A stretch of DNA of 64,000 nucleotides from Pseudopedobacter saltans DSM 12145 (GCF_000190735.1 NC_015177.1:3844001-3908000), one strand, 5' to 3'; positions 8,960 through 18,163 are shown, counted from the first letter of the stretch. Program-made: numbers and translations. The notes: generated from the letters alone by a model not told the origin.

Positions 8960-10010
8960 TTATTCTAGATTAATATTATTTGGCTTAGCCTTTCTATATT
9001 TTGTCATACCAATTTTAACTCAATTAATTGTTGGTGAAGAGTTTTATATTTATTCGAAATTTCAGCTTTTAGTAAATAATTATAACTTTTACTTTTTAGG
9101 AAGTCTCGCTTTTTTTTTAGCACTATTATTTCTTTTTATTCCAGAAAGAACGATTAAAATCCCTCACCTCTCTTTAGATATATTCAAAGTTATTTTTCTG
9201 ATAAATACTCTTTATCAAATATGGTTAATTTTTAATGGTATTTATGCAAAATATTTGGGTTTTTCACGATTGGAATTGTTAGGGAAAATCAGTTCTCTTT
9301 TAATACCAGGATATGGGTATTTATTAATTTTAGCATGTATTTCAATTATAAAATGGAATAATAGAAAAGCTTTAGTTGTTTTTGTTTTATTTTCATTTAC
9401 AATAGACTTTCTATTCCAAGGGAAAATTTTCGCAACAATATCTTTGATGTTGTTAATGTTTTATCTGGATCTTAATAAGATAAAGTTAACAACAAAAAGA
9501 GTTTTGCTGTTAACTATGTTTGGCTTTGCTTTTTTGATATCTGTAGTTTTAATACGTTCTAAAATGGCAATAAGTGGCGATACACTTTTAAGTGTATATA
9601 ATTCATTTTCGGAGTTTATGGGGGTTCAAGCAACATCTGGTTGGGGACTTGAGTATTATGTTCATAATAAGCCCCAAGATTTTTTGAATTTCGATACAAC
9701 TTTACAAACTTATTACTTTGAGTCAGTAGGGCATGGTTTAGCATTAAGTCCATTAGCCTATTTTTTAGGCAATTTTGGCTACAATTTCTTTTTTTATCTG
9801 GTTATTTATTTCTGTGCTTTATTTTTGATTTATTATTTATCAGCCCATTTTATGGGTAAATATTCAATATTTGTTCTAATGGTGAATTATATACACCTTT
9901 TGCGACATGGGCCTAATGTATTTTTATTCAATTCAATTTTTCAGATAGTTTTTTTATGTTTAATAATTGTAGTTTTATCTCAGGCTTTTAATGGTAAAAT
10001 TATCAAATAA
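8934..10010 (+). CDS. O-antigen polymerase-like membrane protein (Wzy candidate)
   Basis: This 358-residue protein is almost entirely hydrophobic, with around ten membrane segments. A longer polar stretch in the middle (about residues 205-250, including RSKMAISGDTLL) could be the periplasmic loop typical of Wzy polymerases. Wzy proteins are too variable to assign by motif. The call rests on topology, size and position between glycosyltransferases downstream of wzx and wzz. It overlaps the previous gene by 26 bp, with ATG chosen at 8934. Confidence 0.65.
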   Translation: MRQKDYSLNYSRLILFGLAFLYFVIPILTQLIVGEEFYIYSKFQLLVNNYNFYFLGSLAFFLALLFLFIPERTIKIPHLSLDIFKVIFLINTLYQIWLIFNGIYAKYLGFSRLELLGKISSLLIPGYGYLLILACISIIKWNNRKALVVFVLFSFTIDFLFQGKIFATISLMLLMFYLDLNKIKLTTKRVLLLTMFGFAFLISVVLIRSKMAISGDTLLSVYNSFSEFMGVQATSGWGLEYYVHNKPQDFLNFDTTLQTYYFESVGHGLALSPLAYFLGNFGYNFFFYLVIYFCALFLIYYLSAHFMGKYSIFVLMVNYIHLLRHGPNVFLFNSIFQIVFLCLIIVVLSQAFNGKIIK

Positions 10011-10021
10011 CTGTTTAAATA

Positions 10022-11056
10022 ATGAAGGTGTATATTGATGTCAGATTATTAGATAAAAAAAATAATACAGGTATCTCTAGATATATTGAGTTTCTTTTAG
10101 ATTTTTATATTTCTAAATATTCAGACGTAGATATTGCTTTAGTTACAAATGATAAATTTTTGAAATATAGAAACTGTAATATTATTTATACAAAATTAAA
10201 ACCATACAATATATTACATTTTATTTTGTTTTATTTTAGGTTTAAGAGAGTCGATTCAGAGATATTTCATTCTCCTTTTTATTCTGGTTTTTTATTTGGG
10301 ACAAAAAAATCAAAAAATATAATTACCGTACATGATTTGATGTATAGATTTGTCCCAAATTTTTTTAGCCCGAACAATACTATTAATAGGATAAAAATAA
10401 TTTATTTTGATTTTATAGTTAGTTTTTCAATAAAAAATGCAGATAAAGTTATTTCTGTTTCAAATTCTACAAAACAGGATTTATTGAAATTTTTAAATAT
10501 TGATAGTGACGTCATAAATGAAGCTCCTATAAAAATATTAAGGAGTAATGATGAAATCCTAAAAAGGAATAATCTACTTGGTATAAAATATTTTTTTTAT
10601 TGCGGTAACAATCGAAAACATAAGAATCTAAATTTTTTAATAAATGTTTTTAATAAAAATACCGCTCTTCCTTTGTTAGTATTGGCCGGTAACGGGCATA
10701 AAAGTTGTCAAAATGTGCTATCCGTAGGAAGGGTTACTGATGAAGAATTGAGGAGCTTATATGAAAATTCCTTAGGTTTTATATTCCCGTCGGAATATGA
10801 GGGTTTTGGCCTACCTGTATTAGAAAGTCTGTTCTTAAAGACTCCTGTTATATTGTCTAAAATACCAGCTTTTTTAGAATTCAAAAAAAGCAAGAATACT
10901 TATTTCTTTTCATTAAACGATGACGGTGAGCTTGTCCGAATTCTAGAAGAAGTAATTCAAAAAGGGTTTATTAAGGATGAATACTTTTTAAAGGAATATT
11001 CTGAATCAAACATTATCTGTCGGTATGAGTCTTTGATAGAAGCCTTAAATGGTTAG
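10022..11056 (+). CDS. Glycosyltransferase family 4
   Basis: This 344-residue GT-B enzyme contains ITVHDLMYRFVPNFFS at about residue 101, a segment common in mannosyl/rhamnosyl-type GT4 proteins. It also has KHKNLNFLINVF after YFFYCGNNR, VGRVTDEELRSLYENSLGFIFPS, and YEGFGLPVLESL at about 260-271 with the EGFGLPxLE donor-binding motif. It probably transfers a sugar retentively to the growing repeat unit. It starts 11 bp after the polymerase in very AT-rich DNA. Confidence 0.85.
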   Translation: MKVYIDVRLLDKKNNTGISRYIEFLLDFYISKYSDVDIALVTNDKFLKYRNCNIIYTKLKPYNILHFILFYFRFKRVDSEIFHSPFYSGFLFGTKKSKNIITVHDLMYRFVPNFFSPNNTINRIKIIYFDFIVSFSIKNADKVISVSNSTKQDLLKFLNIDSDVINEAPIKILRSNDEILKRNNLLGIKYFFYCGNNRKHKNLNFLINVFNKNTALPLLVLAGNGHKSCQNVLSVGRVTDEELRSLYENSLGFIFPSEYEGFGLPVLESLFLKTPVILSKIPAFLEFKKSKNTYFFSLNDDGELVRILEEVIQKGFIKDEYFLKEYSESNIICRYESLIEALNG

Positions 11057-11112
11057 AGTATTAGAATAATACAAAAAGGGATTTAAATAACAGCGCATAT
11101 AATTTAGTTGAT

Positions 11113-11937
11113 ATGAAAGTAACGGGGTGTATCGTTCTCTATAATAATGATGAAACTGTTTTGCTGAAAGCGATAAATAGTTTTTTAAATACAAGTTTAG
11201 ATTTAACACTATTTTTGATTGACAATTCCCAGAGTGATAACTTAAAAAGCGTAAATTTAGATGAGCGTGTTATTTATTATCACAATCCCTCAAATCCTGG
11301 TTTTGGAGCTGCCCATAATATAGCGATAAAAAAATCAGTAGAGATAGGGTCAAAATACCATTTAGTTTTAAATCCGGATGTATATTTTAATAAAGGAACA
11401 TTAGAGACTTTACTAGAATATATGGAAAAACATGAAGCGGTTGGGAATGTCATGCCTAAAGTTTTATACCCCGATGGTTCTCTACAATATTTATGTAAGT
11501 TGTTACCAACCCCTTACGACTGGATAGGAAGGCGATTTAATCCTATAAAATATTTAGTAAATAAAAGAAATGAAGTGTTTGAACTTCAATTTACGGGATA
11601 TGATAAAATAATGGATGTGCCTTATTTATCTGGATGTTTTATGTTTTTAAGATTAGATGCAATTGAAAAAATTGGTGGTTTTGATGAAGGTATATTTATG
11701 TACGGGGAAGAAGCTGATTTATGTAGAAGGTTAATTGGGGGAGGATACAAAACTGTCTTTTATCCTCATGTTGAAATTTATCACCATTTTGAGAAAGGAT
11801 CTCACAAATCCTGGCGGCTAACCAAAATCGGAATCGAATCTGCTATTTATTATTTTAATAAGTGGGGATGGTTTTTTGATAGTGAAAGAAGAAAAATAAA
11901 TACAAAGACACTTTTAAAATTAGGTTATTATAAATAA
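11113..11937 (+). CDS. Glycosyltransferase family 2, rhamnosyltransferase-like (WbbL type)
   Basis: This 274-residue GT-A enzyme has the signature order of dTDP-rhamnosyltransferase-like GT2 proteins: GCIVLYNNDETVL, IDNSQSDNL, NPGFGAAHNIAI at about 61-72, LNPDVYF as the DxD-like motif at about 92-98, GNVMPKVLYPDGSLQ, and GGFDEGIFMYGEEADLCRR at about 194-212 with the catalytic acidic residues. Donor identity is inferred only from family resemblance. It lies 56 bp after the previous gene and 6 bp before the broken manC. Confidence 0.85.
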   Translation: MKVTGCIVLYNNDETVLLKAINSFLNTSLDLTLFLIDNSQSDNLKSVNLDERVIYYHNPSNPGFGAAHNIAIKKSVEIGSKYHLVLNPDVYFNKGTLETLLEYMEKHEAVGNVMPKVLYPDGSLQYLCKLLPTPYDWIGRRFNPIKYLVNKRNEVFELQFTGYDKIMDVPYLSGCFMFLRLDAIEKIGGFDEGIFMYGEEADLCRRLIGGGYKTVFYPHVEIYHHFEKGSHKSWRLTKIGIESAIYYFNKWGWFFDSERRKINTKTLLKLGYYK

Positions 11938-11943
11938 TACCTT

Positions 11944-13028
11944 GTGAACAACAATTATATACTCATTATGGCCGGCGGTGTCGGCAGTCGTTTCTGGCCG
12001 AAAAGCCGTAACCATTTCAGTTTATAGATATTTTAGGGATAGGGAAATCTTTGTTGCAACTAACTTACGGAAGGTTTTTAAAGATATGTCCGCAGGAAAA
12101 TATCTTCATTTTAACAAATGAGGTTTATGCGGCATTGATACAGGAGCAGCTTAAAGGGATAAATGAGGCTAATATTTTGTTAGAACCGAGCCGTAATAAC
12201 ACAGCACCTTGTATAGCTTATGCAGCTTATAAAATTAAAAAGGCTAATCCTTTGGCCAATATAGTGGTTGCACCATCTGACCACCTGATTCTAAAAGAAG
12301 AAGAGTTCTTAAATAAAATAAAGCAAGCGCTGGATTATGTAGCCAGTCATGAAGTATTGATGACTTTGGGGATACAGCCAACCCGGCCGGATACGGGGTA
12401 TGGGTATATTAAGTATCAGGCAGAAAGTATTAAGTATCAAGATGGGGAAGGAGTGAGTAAAGTAACGCAGTTTCTGGAGAAACCGGATTTGGAACGGGCG
12501 AAGGTATTTGTGAGAAGTGGTGATTATTTGTGGAATGCAGGGATATTTATATGGTCTGCCCAGGCTATTGTAAATGCTTTTAAAAAAGATGCTCCGGAGA
12601 TAGATGCTGTCTTTTCCGAAGGTGAATCGGTGTACAATACAGAAGAAGAAGCAACTTTTATTGCGGATCATTATCCGGCTTCGCCCAATATTTCTATAGA
12701 CTACGCTATTTTAGAAAAAGCGGATAATGTATATACTTTGCCGGCTGATATCGGCTGGTCTGATCTGGGAACCTGGGCGTCTTTACATGCTGTAGCAGAA
12801 AAGGATGAGGCTGACAATGTGGTTAATGCAGAGAAGATTTATTTAAATGGCGTTAAAGACTGCATTATACATACCCCGAAAAGAAAAGCGATAGTCATAA
12901 AGGGGCTGGAAGACTTTATTGTAGTTGATGACGATGAGGTATTACTAATTTATCCTAAAAAGGATGAACAGGAGATTAAGCAGGTTGCTGGACGGATAAT
13001 AAATCAGTATGGGGAGGATTTTGGCTAG
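11944..13028 (+). pseudogene. manC: Mannose-1-phosphate guanylyltransferase (ManC type), frameshifted near the N-terminus
   Basis: The enzyme would make GDP-mannose from mannose-1-phosphate and GTP. From GTG 11944 the frame reads the nucleotidyltransferase signature MAGGVGSRFWPKSRNHF and then hits TAG at 12025. The continuation (FIDILGIGKSLLQLTYGRF onward to 13028) is in another frame. The family sequence here is HFPKQF. The DNA fits loss of 7 bases between the codons for F and Q, removing the active-site Lys of FPKQF. The distal 325-codon frame from about 12051 is intact, with APSDHL, GYGYI, FLEKPD, WNAGIF and NISIDYAILEKA. That distal part lacks the GTP-binding loop, so activity is unlikely. 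An assembly or sequencing error remains possible. Confidence 0.8.
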
Positions 13029-13127
13029 ATCTGTAGATATTATACATCTTTTTGAATCCTTGCCGACTTAAACCATCGATGGATATTTCCCTTATAATTT
13101 AGTTATATTTGGGAAAAGACAATAGGT

Positions 13128-14579
13128 TTGATTAATCGGACACAACTTATAGAAATTTTAGCGGATTTGGAATCTGACCGGGTAGAACGGACCGTTTCTG
13201 TAAATAATATCGATAAATTCGGTATGGCAGTTTGTGCTTTTGCTAATGATTTACCGGGTCACCAAAAACCCGGTTATTTGCTGATTGGTGTTAGAGACGA
13301 TGGAGGTCTGTCAGGATTGAGAGCTACGGATGAATTGCTGAAAAATTTAGGTGGCTTAAGATCCGATGGACTAGTTTTACCCCAGCCTCAAATAAATATC
13401 TGCCATTTTAGTTTTGATGAGGGAGACGTGGCGGTAGTTGAAGTGTTACCATCATTTTTTCCTCCGTTACGTTATAAAGGGAGAGTTTGGATAAGGGTTG
13501 GTCCGCGTAAAGCAGTAGCTAATGAAGCAGAGGAGCGGATATTAATAGAAAAACGTATTTCTTTTGCAAAAACTTTTGATACCCGACCTTGTGTAGGCGC
13601 ATCGTTAGACGATCTGGACCTGGATGCTTTTACTCAATACTATCTGCCTAAAGCAATAGATGCAGAAAGTTTAAAGCAGGATAGCCGACCAATTACGGAG
13701 CAGTTGGCCTCTTTACGCTTTTTTGATTTAAGATACCAATGCCCTACTCATGCGGGTATCATATTATTTGGAAAGCAACCAGAGTATTTCCTGTTTGGTG
13801 CTTATATTCAGTATGTGGAATTTAAAGGAACAACGTTAGGAACAGATATTGGTAACGAATATAAGTTTGCAGGAGGACTATTTTCTGTACTGGCTAAGCT
13901 GGACACTTTTATAGAAACGGCATTGATAAAAAAGCATCCTATCCCTATTAGTACGCTAAGGGAAGAGATGGTGAGAAATTATCCTTCATGGGCTTTAAGA
14001 GAGTTGGTGATGAATGCGGTTATACATCGTGATTATGAGTCTCATACACAGGTTCGGTTTTATGAATTTAGTAACAGAATAGCGCTCATGAATGCCGGAG
14101 GGCTATATGGTAATGCCCGTTCCGAAAATTTTCCGGATGTAAACGATTACCGGAATCCTGTTATAGCGGAAGCTATGAAAGTGTTGGGCTACGTTAACCG
14201 CTTTAGCAGGGGAGTCACCCGGGTAAAAGAAGAATTATTGAAAAATGGCAACGGAGCGGCAATTTTTGATTTTTCTAAAATGACTGTATTTGAAGTTACT
14301 GTTCCTGTTTCTACACAATATTTAGCGTTTACCGACCCAGTCACCGACCCAGTTATTCGTTTATTAAAATTGCTACTTGAAGGCGAATTAACGGCCGGAG
14401 AGATGAGGGATAGATTGGGCATAAAACACCGTCCTACTTTTAGAGAAAATTATATTCACCCTGCAGTCAGCATAGGGCTAATTGTAAGGACAATACCTGA
14501 TAAGCCCAATAGCAGGTTACAGCGCTATAAATTGAGCGATAGGAGGAGGGCTTATTTGAAAAATATAGCAAAAGCATGA
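13128..14579 (+). CDS. AlbA_2/Schlafen-domain putative DNA-binding or ATP-binding protein
   Basis: This 483-residue protein starts at TTG 13128; no better start is visible. The N-terminal domain (about 20-140) fits the AlbA_2/Schlafen AAA_4 family, with GYLLIGVRDDGGLSGL and YKGRVWIRVGPRKAVANEAEE. The middle (about 280-340) has ELVMNAVIHRDYESH, an N-box-like ATPase motif seen in these proteins. The C-terminus (about 400-465) looks like a winged helix. Members are often annotated as transcriptional regulators or accessory factors in mobile or defence regions. The role here is unknown. Its stop overlaps the epimerase start (ATGA). Confidence 0.75.
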   Translation: MINRTQLIEILADLESDRVERTVSVNNIDKFGMAVCAFANDLPGHQKPGYLLIGVRDDGGLSGLRATDELLKNLGGLRSDGLVLPQPQINICHFSFDEGDVAVVEVLPSFFPPLRYKGRVWIRVGPRKAVANEAEERILIEKRISFAKTFDTRPCVGASLDDLDLDAFTQYYLPKAIDAESLKQDSRPITEQLASLRFFDLRYQCPTHAGIILFGKQPEYFLFGAYIQYVEFKGTTLGTDIGNEYKFAGGLFSVLAKLDTFIETALIKKHPIPISTLREEMVRNYPSWALRELVMNAVIHRDYESHTQVRFYEFSNRIALMNAGGLYGNARSENFPDVNDYRNPVIAEAMKVLGYVNRFSRGVTRVKEELLKNGNGAAIFDFSKMTVFEVTVPVSTQYLAFTDPVTDPVIRLLKLLLEGELTAGEMRDRLGIKHRPTFRENYIHPAVSIGLIVRTIPDKPNSRLQRYKLSDRRRAYLKNIAKA

Positions 14580-15472
14580 GAAAAATATTATTGACAGGCT
14601 CTTCAGGTTTCCTTGGAAAATCAATCCAATCAGTTTTACATAGTAATTTTGAATTGATTACACTGGGCAGGTCAAAGTCTGATATTCTTTGTGATATTTC
14701 TAAAGAAATACCATCATTACCGTATGCCGATTTGGTTATCCATTCTGCCGGAAAAGCGCATATTGTCCCCAAAACAGAGGCTGAAAAGCAGGCCTTTTAC
14801 GATGTCAATGTTAAAGGCACTGAAAATCTTTTAAGAGGGCTAGAGCTCTCTTCGTCTTTACCTAAATCATTCGTATTCATCAGTTCAGTCGCCGTTTATG
14901 GCCAGGATAAAGGGACCTTAATAAAAGAGGAACATACACTAAAGGCCAAAGACCCTTATGGACAAAGTAAAATTGAAGCGGAGCAAATTGTACAGGAATG
15001 GTGTGAACAAAATAATGTCATCTGTGCGATTTTGAGACTCCCTTTATTGGTAGGTGCTAATCCCCCAGGAAATTTAGGAGCTATGATTAAAGGTCTCCAA
15101 AAAGGTTATTATATGAATATTGCTGGAGGTTATGCCAAAAAGAGTATGGTATTGGCAGAAGATGTTGCAGAGATTATTCCTAAGGCAGCGGAGATTGGTG
15201 GTGTTTATAATTTAACTGATGGTTATCACCCAAGTTTTAGGGAGCTAAGTGCGCATATCGCAGAATGTTTAAATAAAAAAGTGGCGTATAATATTCCCGC
15301 ATGGGTAGCAAAAATGCTTGCTAAAACTGGAGATATTATAGGAAGTAAATCTCCTTTTAACTCTTATAAATTGTCTAAAATAACTGCGGACTTGACTTTT
15401 GATGATAGCAAAGCAAGAATGCAATTGGGATGGAATCCCAGAAAGGTTTTGGATGTGGATTTTTTGACGTAG
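14576..15472 (+). CDS. NAD-dependent epimerase/dehydratase (extended SDR)
   Basis: This 298-residue protein opens with LLTGSSGFLGKSI (TGxxGxxG NAD-binding motif) and has the Ser and YGQSK residues of the catalytic SxnYxxxK centre at about residues 102-131. It is of the UDP-glucose 4-epimerase-like type and probably acts on a UDP-HexNAc sugar. Such epimerases often sit directly before a WecA/MraY-like initiating transferase in Bacteroidota and supply its substrate. Here that transferase is found only at 24.2 kb, beyond an accessory insert. It overlaps the previous gene by 4 bp. Confidence 0.85.
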   Translation: MRKILLTGSSGFLGKSIQSVLHSNFELITLGRSKSDILCDISKEIPSLPYADLVIHSAGKAHIVPKTEAEKQAFYDVNVKGTENLLRGLELSSSLPKSFVFISSVAVYGQDKGTLIKEEHTLKAKDPYGQSKIEAEQIVQEWCEQNNVICAILRLPLLVGANPPGNLGAMIKGLQKGYYMNIAGGYAKKSMVLAEDVAEIIPKAAEIGGVYNLTDGYHPSFRELSAHIAECLNKKVAYNIPAWVAKMLAKTGDIIGSKSPFNSYKLSKITADLTFDDSKARMQLGWNPRKVLDVDFLT

Positions 15473-15635
15473 AATCGCACTTTTGACTATTGGCGTCATG
15501 GTGATGGTTCATTCTTCACTATAGAACAACAGAGCTAAGTGCATAAACCTCTTTGTGTTTCCCTTCCGCACTGGTTTCGAGTGCCTGACCCGCTCAGTTG
15601 GTCGTTACTCGATGAACGAAAGACAGTGGACAATA

Positions 15636-15693
15636 GAGATTGCCACTTCGCACCAGCACTCAAACCATTCCCTTTCGCTCATCGCAATGACGG
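15636..15693 (-). repeat. REP-like element, inverted orientation
   Basis: It starts GAGATTGCCACTTCGC and ends CGCTCATCGCAATGACGGG, the reverse complement of the elements at 0.6-1.4 kb apart from its middle. Confidence 0.7.
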
Positions 15694-15962
15694 GAAAAGT
15701 TATTCGTTGGTCATTGATCGGTTTTTCAAAATATTGCATTTTAAACCTAAAAATTAAAAATTTTCGCAAAATATTTTGTTTGTTTGATTACAACGTTTAT
15801 ATTTAATATTTGTTGTAATGATTAATATTTGTTTTTCATCACTATTAAATGAGATAAAAATTTAATTATATGTGCTGATGCATAGTGGTTTTTATAGATG
15901 TTAAATGATTTATCTTATGCTTAGATTGCTTTTTAATTAAAGCTATTTTGCTGAAAAGTTTT

Positions 15963-16115
15963 TTATCTGGTCCGTATAAGCAATCCATTTATTTTGTTTG
16001 TTAACCAGTCGGATTTTAATAGTCCGGCTTCAATACAATTCATTATGTCTGTATTAAGTTCCAGGTTAGGTAAATTTAGAGGTTTGGATTTTGGTCTAAA
16101 TAACTCTCGCTTCAT
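15963..16115 (-). CDS. Possible small protein of 50 residues, divergent from the HTH gene
   Basis: An ATG at 16115 (minus strand) opens a 50-codon frame ending TAA at 15963. The translation begins MKRELFRPKSKPLNLPNLEL and contains the plausible helical segment TDIMNCIEAGLLKSDWL. The composition is ordinary for a protein rather than repeat-derived. It is divergent from the HTH gene, 42 bp apart. No family is recognised. It could equally be a chance ORF or a gene remnant. Confidence 0.25.
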   Translation of the reverse strand: MKRELFRPKSKPLNLPNLELNTDIMNCIEAGLLKSDWLTNKINGLLIRTR

Positions 16116-16157
16116 GACCCTTCTTTATGCTGAACACGTGAGGGAAAGGAGAGTCGT

Positions 16158-16427
16158 ATGCAGGTGAATTTTAAAATACTCGAAGTCTTGACGAATATAA
16201 ATAAAAAATTAGAGCTCATATTAATTCATCTGACCCAAATTGATGCTGAAAAGGAGGAGGATGAGTGGTTAGATTCTTATGAGGTGATGAGATTATTTAA
16301 CATCCATCGCAGTACCTTATACCGCTTGAAAATTGAGAAAATTTTACAACCCAGAAAACTGGGGAAAAAGGATTTGTACCTGAAGTCTGAAATTGAAAAG
16401 GCGATTAGAAGCAGAGTTGGTCGTTGA
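16158..16427 (+). CDS. Helix-turn-helix domain protein (excisionase/MerR-like)
   Basis: This 89-residue protein has an N-terminal helix predicted from residues 1-30 and a compact HTH_17-type domain at about 36-86: WLDSYEVMRLFNIHRSTLYRL followed by LGKKDLYLKSEIEKAI. This is the common small DNA-binding protein found around mobile elements and conjugative transposons of Bacteroidota. A purine-rich GGAAAGGAGAG lies just before the ATG. It may control the downstream accessory genes or be a mobile-element leftover. No operon partner is adjacent. Confidence 0.7.
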   Translation: MQVNFKILEVLTNINKKLELILIHLTQIDAEKEEDEWLDSYEVMRLFNIHRSTLYRLKIEKILQPRKLGKKDLYLKSEIEKAIRSRVGR

Positions 16428-16818
16428 TCTATATTCGTTTTTCGTTGGTCGTTTTTTGTTCTTCGTTACTTGATGGATGAAAGACGACAAACAATGGACA
16501 GTTGACAATGGATAATAACTATAAAGAGAGGACTTCGTTTATTCTCACTCTCATATCTCATGTGCTTGACGGGCGAAAAACGATGGACGATGGGCTACAG
16601 AAATTGCCACTTCGCTCTTACACACAAGGCATGCCTTCGCTCATCGCAATGACATTTATAGGGGCGTCATTACGAGCGATAGCGAAGTAATCTATCTTAT
16701 ATAAAGTAAAAAGCCAAACAGGAACAGATTGCCGCGTCGTTCCTCCTCGCAATGAACTGTGTTTAAATCCAAATAAAAATTAAAATATATCCAAAATAAT
16801 ATTCTGTTTTTAACGCCT
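16428..16818. repeat. Intergenic repeat cluster with paired REP-like elements
   Basis: This spacer carries three REP-like units: an inverted copy at about 16601-16653, a direct copy at about 16664-16691 (GTCATTACGAGCGATAGCG) and an inverted one at about 16726-16755 (AGATTGCCGCGTCG through CTCGCAATGA). The last two form a head-to-head pair about 35 bp apart that could fold into a long hairpin. The remaining sequence is low-complexity. The 62-codon ORF at 16502-16690 is repeat read-through. Confidence 0.65.
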
Positions 16819-17880
16819 CTATCCAAATTGTGGTATATAAGGTTTACCAGATTTAGCAATAGCAAATACCTGTTTAATAAGTTTGTTTACCGCTGCTATT
16901 AAAGCGACCCTGTATGGTTTTCCCTTGCTCCTCAATCGTTCGTACAGATTTTTACATGCTTTGTTGCACCGTATGGCAGAGGTAGCAGCCATGTACAAAA
17001 CTTTTCTCACCTGGCCCATTCCCATTTTACATATATGGCCTTTCCCTCTAACACTTGTTCCTGATTCATATATCCTTGGGGCCAGTCCAAAATAAGATAT
17101 CACCTGCTTGTAGTTTTCAAACATACCAAAACCACCTGTGGCGATAATCAGCATGGAAACGCTCCTTGGCCCTATACCCGGTATGCTCCTGATATGGGTG
17201 GCCATTTCTGCATAGTTCTCCTTTATCAATTGCTCTATCTGCCGCTCTTTGTCCCTGATCCTGGTGTCGTGGCTTTGCAGTTCCTCTTTTATCTCCCTAT
17301 ATAGCAGCTCCTCTATTGTTCCTGCTGCCTCAAAAGCATGCAACTGGTTGGACAGCATCTGCCGCCTTTGCTTTAGCCCTTCAAGATAGGTTTCCACATT
17401 ACGGATATGCTGGATTGCCTCAGTGGGAGGCTCCCATAACCTGGGACTGGTCATCTGCGCAAACTCTGCTATAACCATAGCGTCTTTCTTATCTGTTTTT
17501 GCCCTGGACATTCTCATCTGCGCAAACCTGCGTACAGTCAAGGGGTTTACCACTGAAACCTTTATCCCTGAATCATGTACAAATCTTGCCAGCTGGAAAT
17601 AATAAGGCCCCGTAGCTTCCATCACAACATGGGTTTGCAGAACATGGGGCAACATATCTCTAAACCCCACTGCATTATTAGAAAACCTGCCTTTGAAGAC
17701 GGCTTTCCCATCTTTTAATACTGTAATGTCAAAATAATCCTTTGAACAATCGATACCTGTTACCATATTTGTAAAATCGTAAAATAAGGATCACAGCTTT
17801 CTTATCGTGACTTATCAATCGTAAAAACAGGCTCCCGAGGCCTAATGAACTGTCCAAGTTATAATAAGAATGAGAGAAGG
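16800..17880 (-). mobile_element. IS110-family insertion sequence (ends not determined)
   Basis: The transposase gene at 16819-17766 defines the element. IS110 elements lack long terminal inverted repeats, so the ends given here are approximate. The non-coding part just upstream of the transposase start (about 17767-17880) is where IS110-group elements encode their bridge RNA. It contains the short hairpin-forming segment GGCTCCCGAGGCC. Confidence 0.55.
16819..17766 (-). CDS. IS110-family transposase
   Basis: This 315-residue transposase has an N-terminal DEDD (RuvC-like) domain, with Asp6 in GIDCSKDYFD, Glu50 in VVMEATGPYYF and Asp92/Asp95 in KTDKKDAMVIAEF. A C-terminal transposase_20 domain includes IRSIPGIGPRSVSMLIIATGGF at about residues 192-213 and PRIYESGTSVRGKGHI. 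Length and motif order are complete, so the element may be active. IS110 recombinases insert with guidance from an element-encoded bridge RNA. It lies in the middle of the accessory insert. Confidence 0.93.
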   Translation of the reverse strand: MVTGIDCSKDYFDITVLKDGKAVFKGRFSNNAVGFRDMLPHVLQTHVVMEATGPYYFQLARFVHDSGIKVSVVNPLTVRRFAQMRMSRAKTDKKDAMVIAEFAQMTSPRLWEPPTEAIQHIRNVETYLEGLKQRRQMLSNQLHAFEAAGTIEELLYREIKEELQSHDTRIRDKERQIEQLIKENYAEMATHIRSIPGIGPRSVSMLIIATGGFGMFENYKQVISYFGLAPRIYESGTSVRGKGHICKMGMGQVRKVLYMAATSAIRCNKACKNLYERLRSKGKPYRVALIAAVNKLIKQVFAIAKSGKPYIPQFG

Positions 17881-18163
17881 GACTAACATTGCGAAGAGTC
17901 TTTAATGACTAATGACCAACTGAAATCTTTTTCCTTCTCTCGGCTGGATCTTTTTAAAACTAAACAAAATTATATTCCGTTTAAGTTTCTCCAAATACTG
18001 TCTTACAAACTTACGATGACAAAATGTGGTGGTAGTAGTTTCTGTGAAATCCTTTAATCCGTATAATCTGTGATTCAGACGTTTGTTATTCGACGGATGA
18101 TAGACGCGACAAACGATGTAATACTTCTCGTTTATTTGAAGTATCCCCAAAAGAACTTTAAAG

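Larger units (their letters stand above)
15473..16157. other. Spacer with repeat debris
   Basis: This 685-bp spacer begins with repeat-type DNA (about 15540-15750) related to the spacer at 0.5-1.4 kb, including an inverted REP-like copy. From about 15740 it becomes plain AT-rich sequence without a recognised signal. A 50-residue minus-strand ORF occupies 15963-16115 and is listed separately. The plus-strand ORFs at 15539-15806 run through the repeats and are not believed. Confidence 0.6.

Noticed and set aside
15539-15806. Two plus-strand ORFs of 72 and 83 codons after the epimerase
   Set aside because: They overlap each other in different frames and cover an inverted REP-like element.
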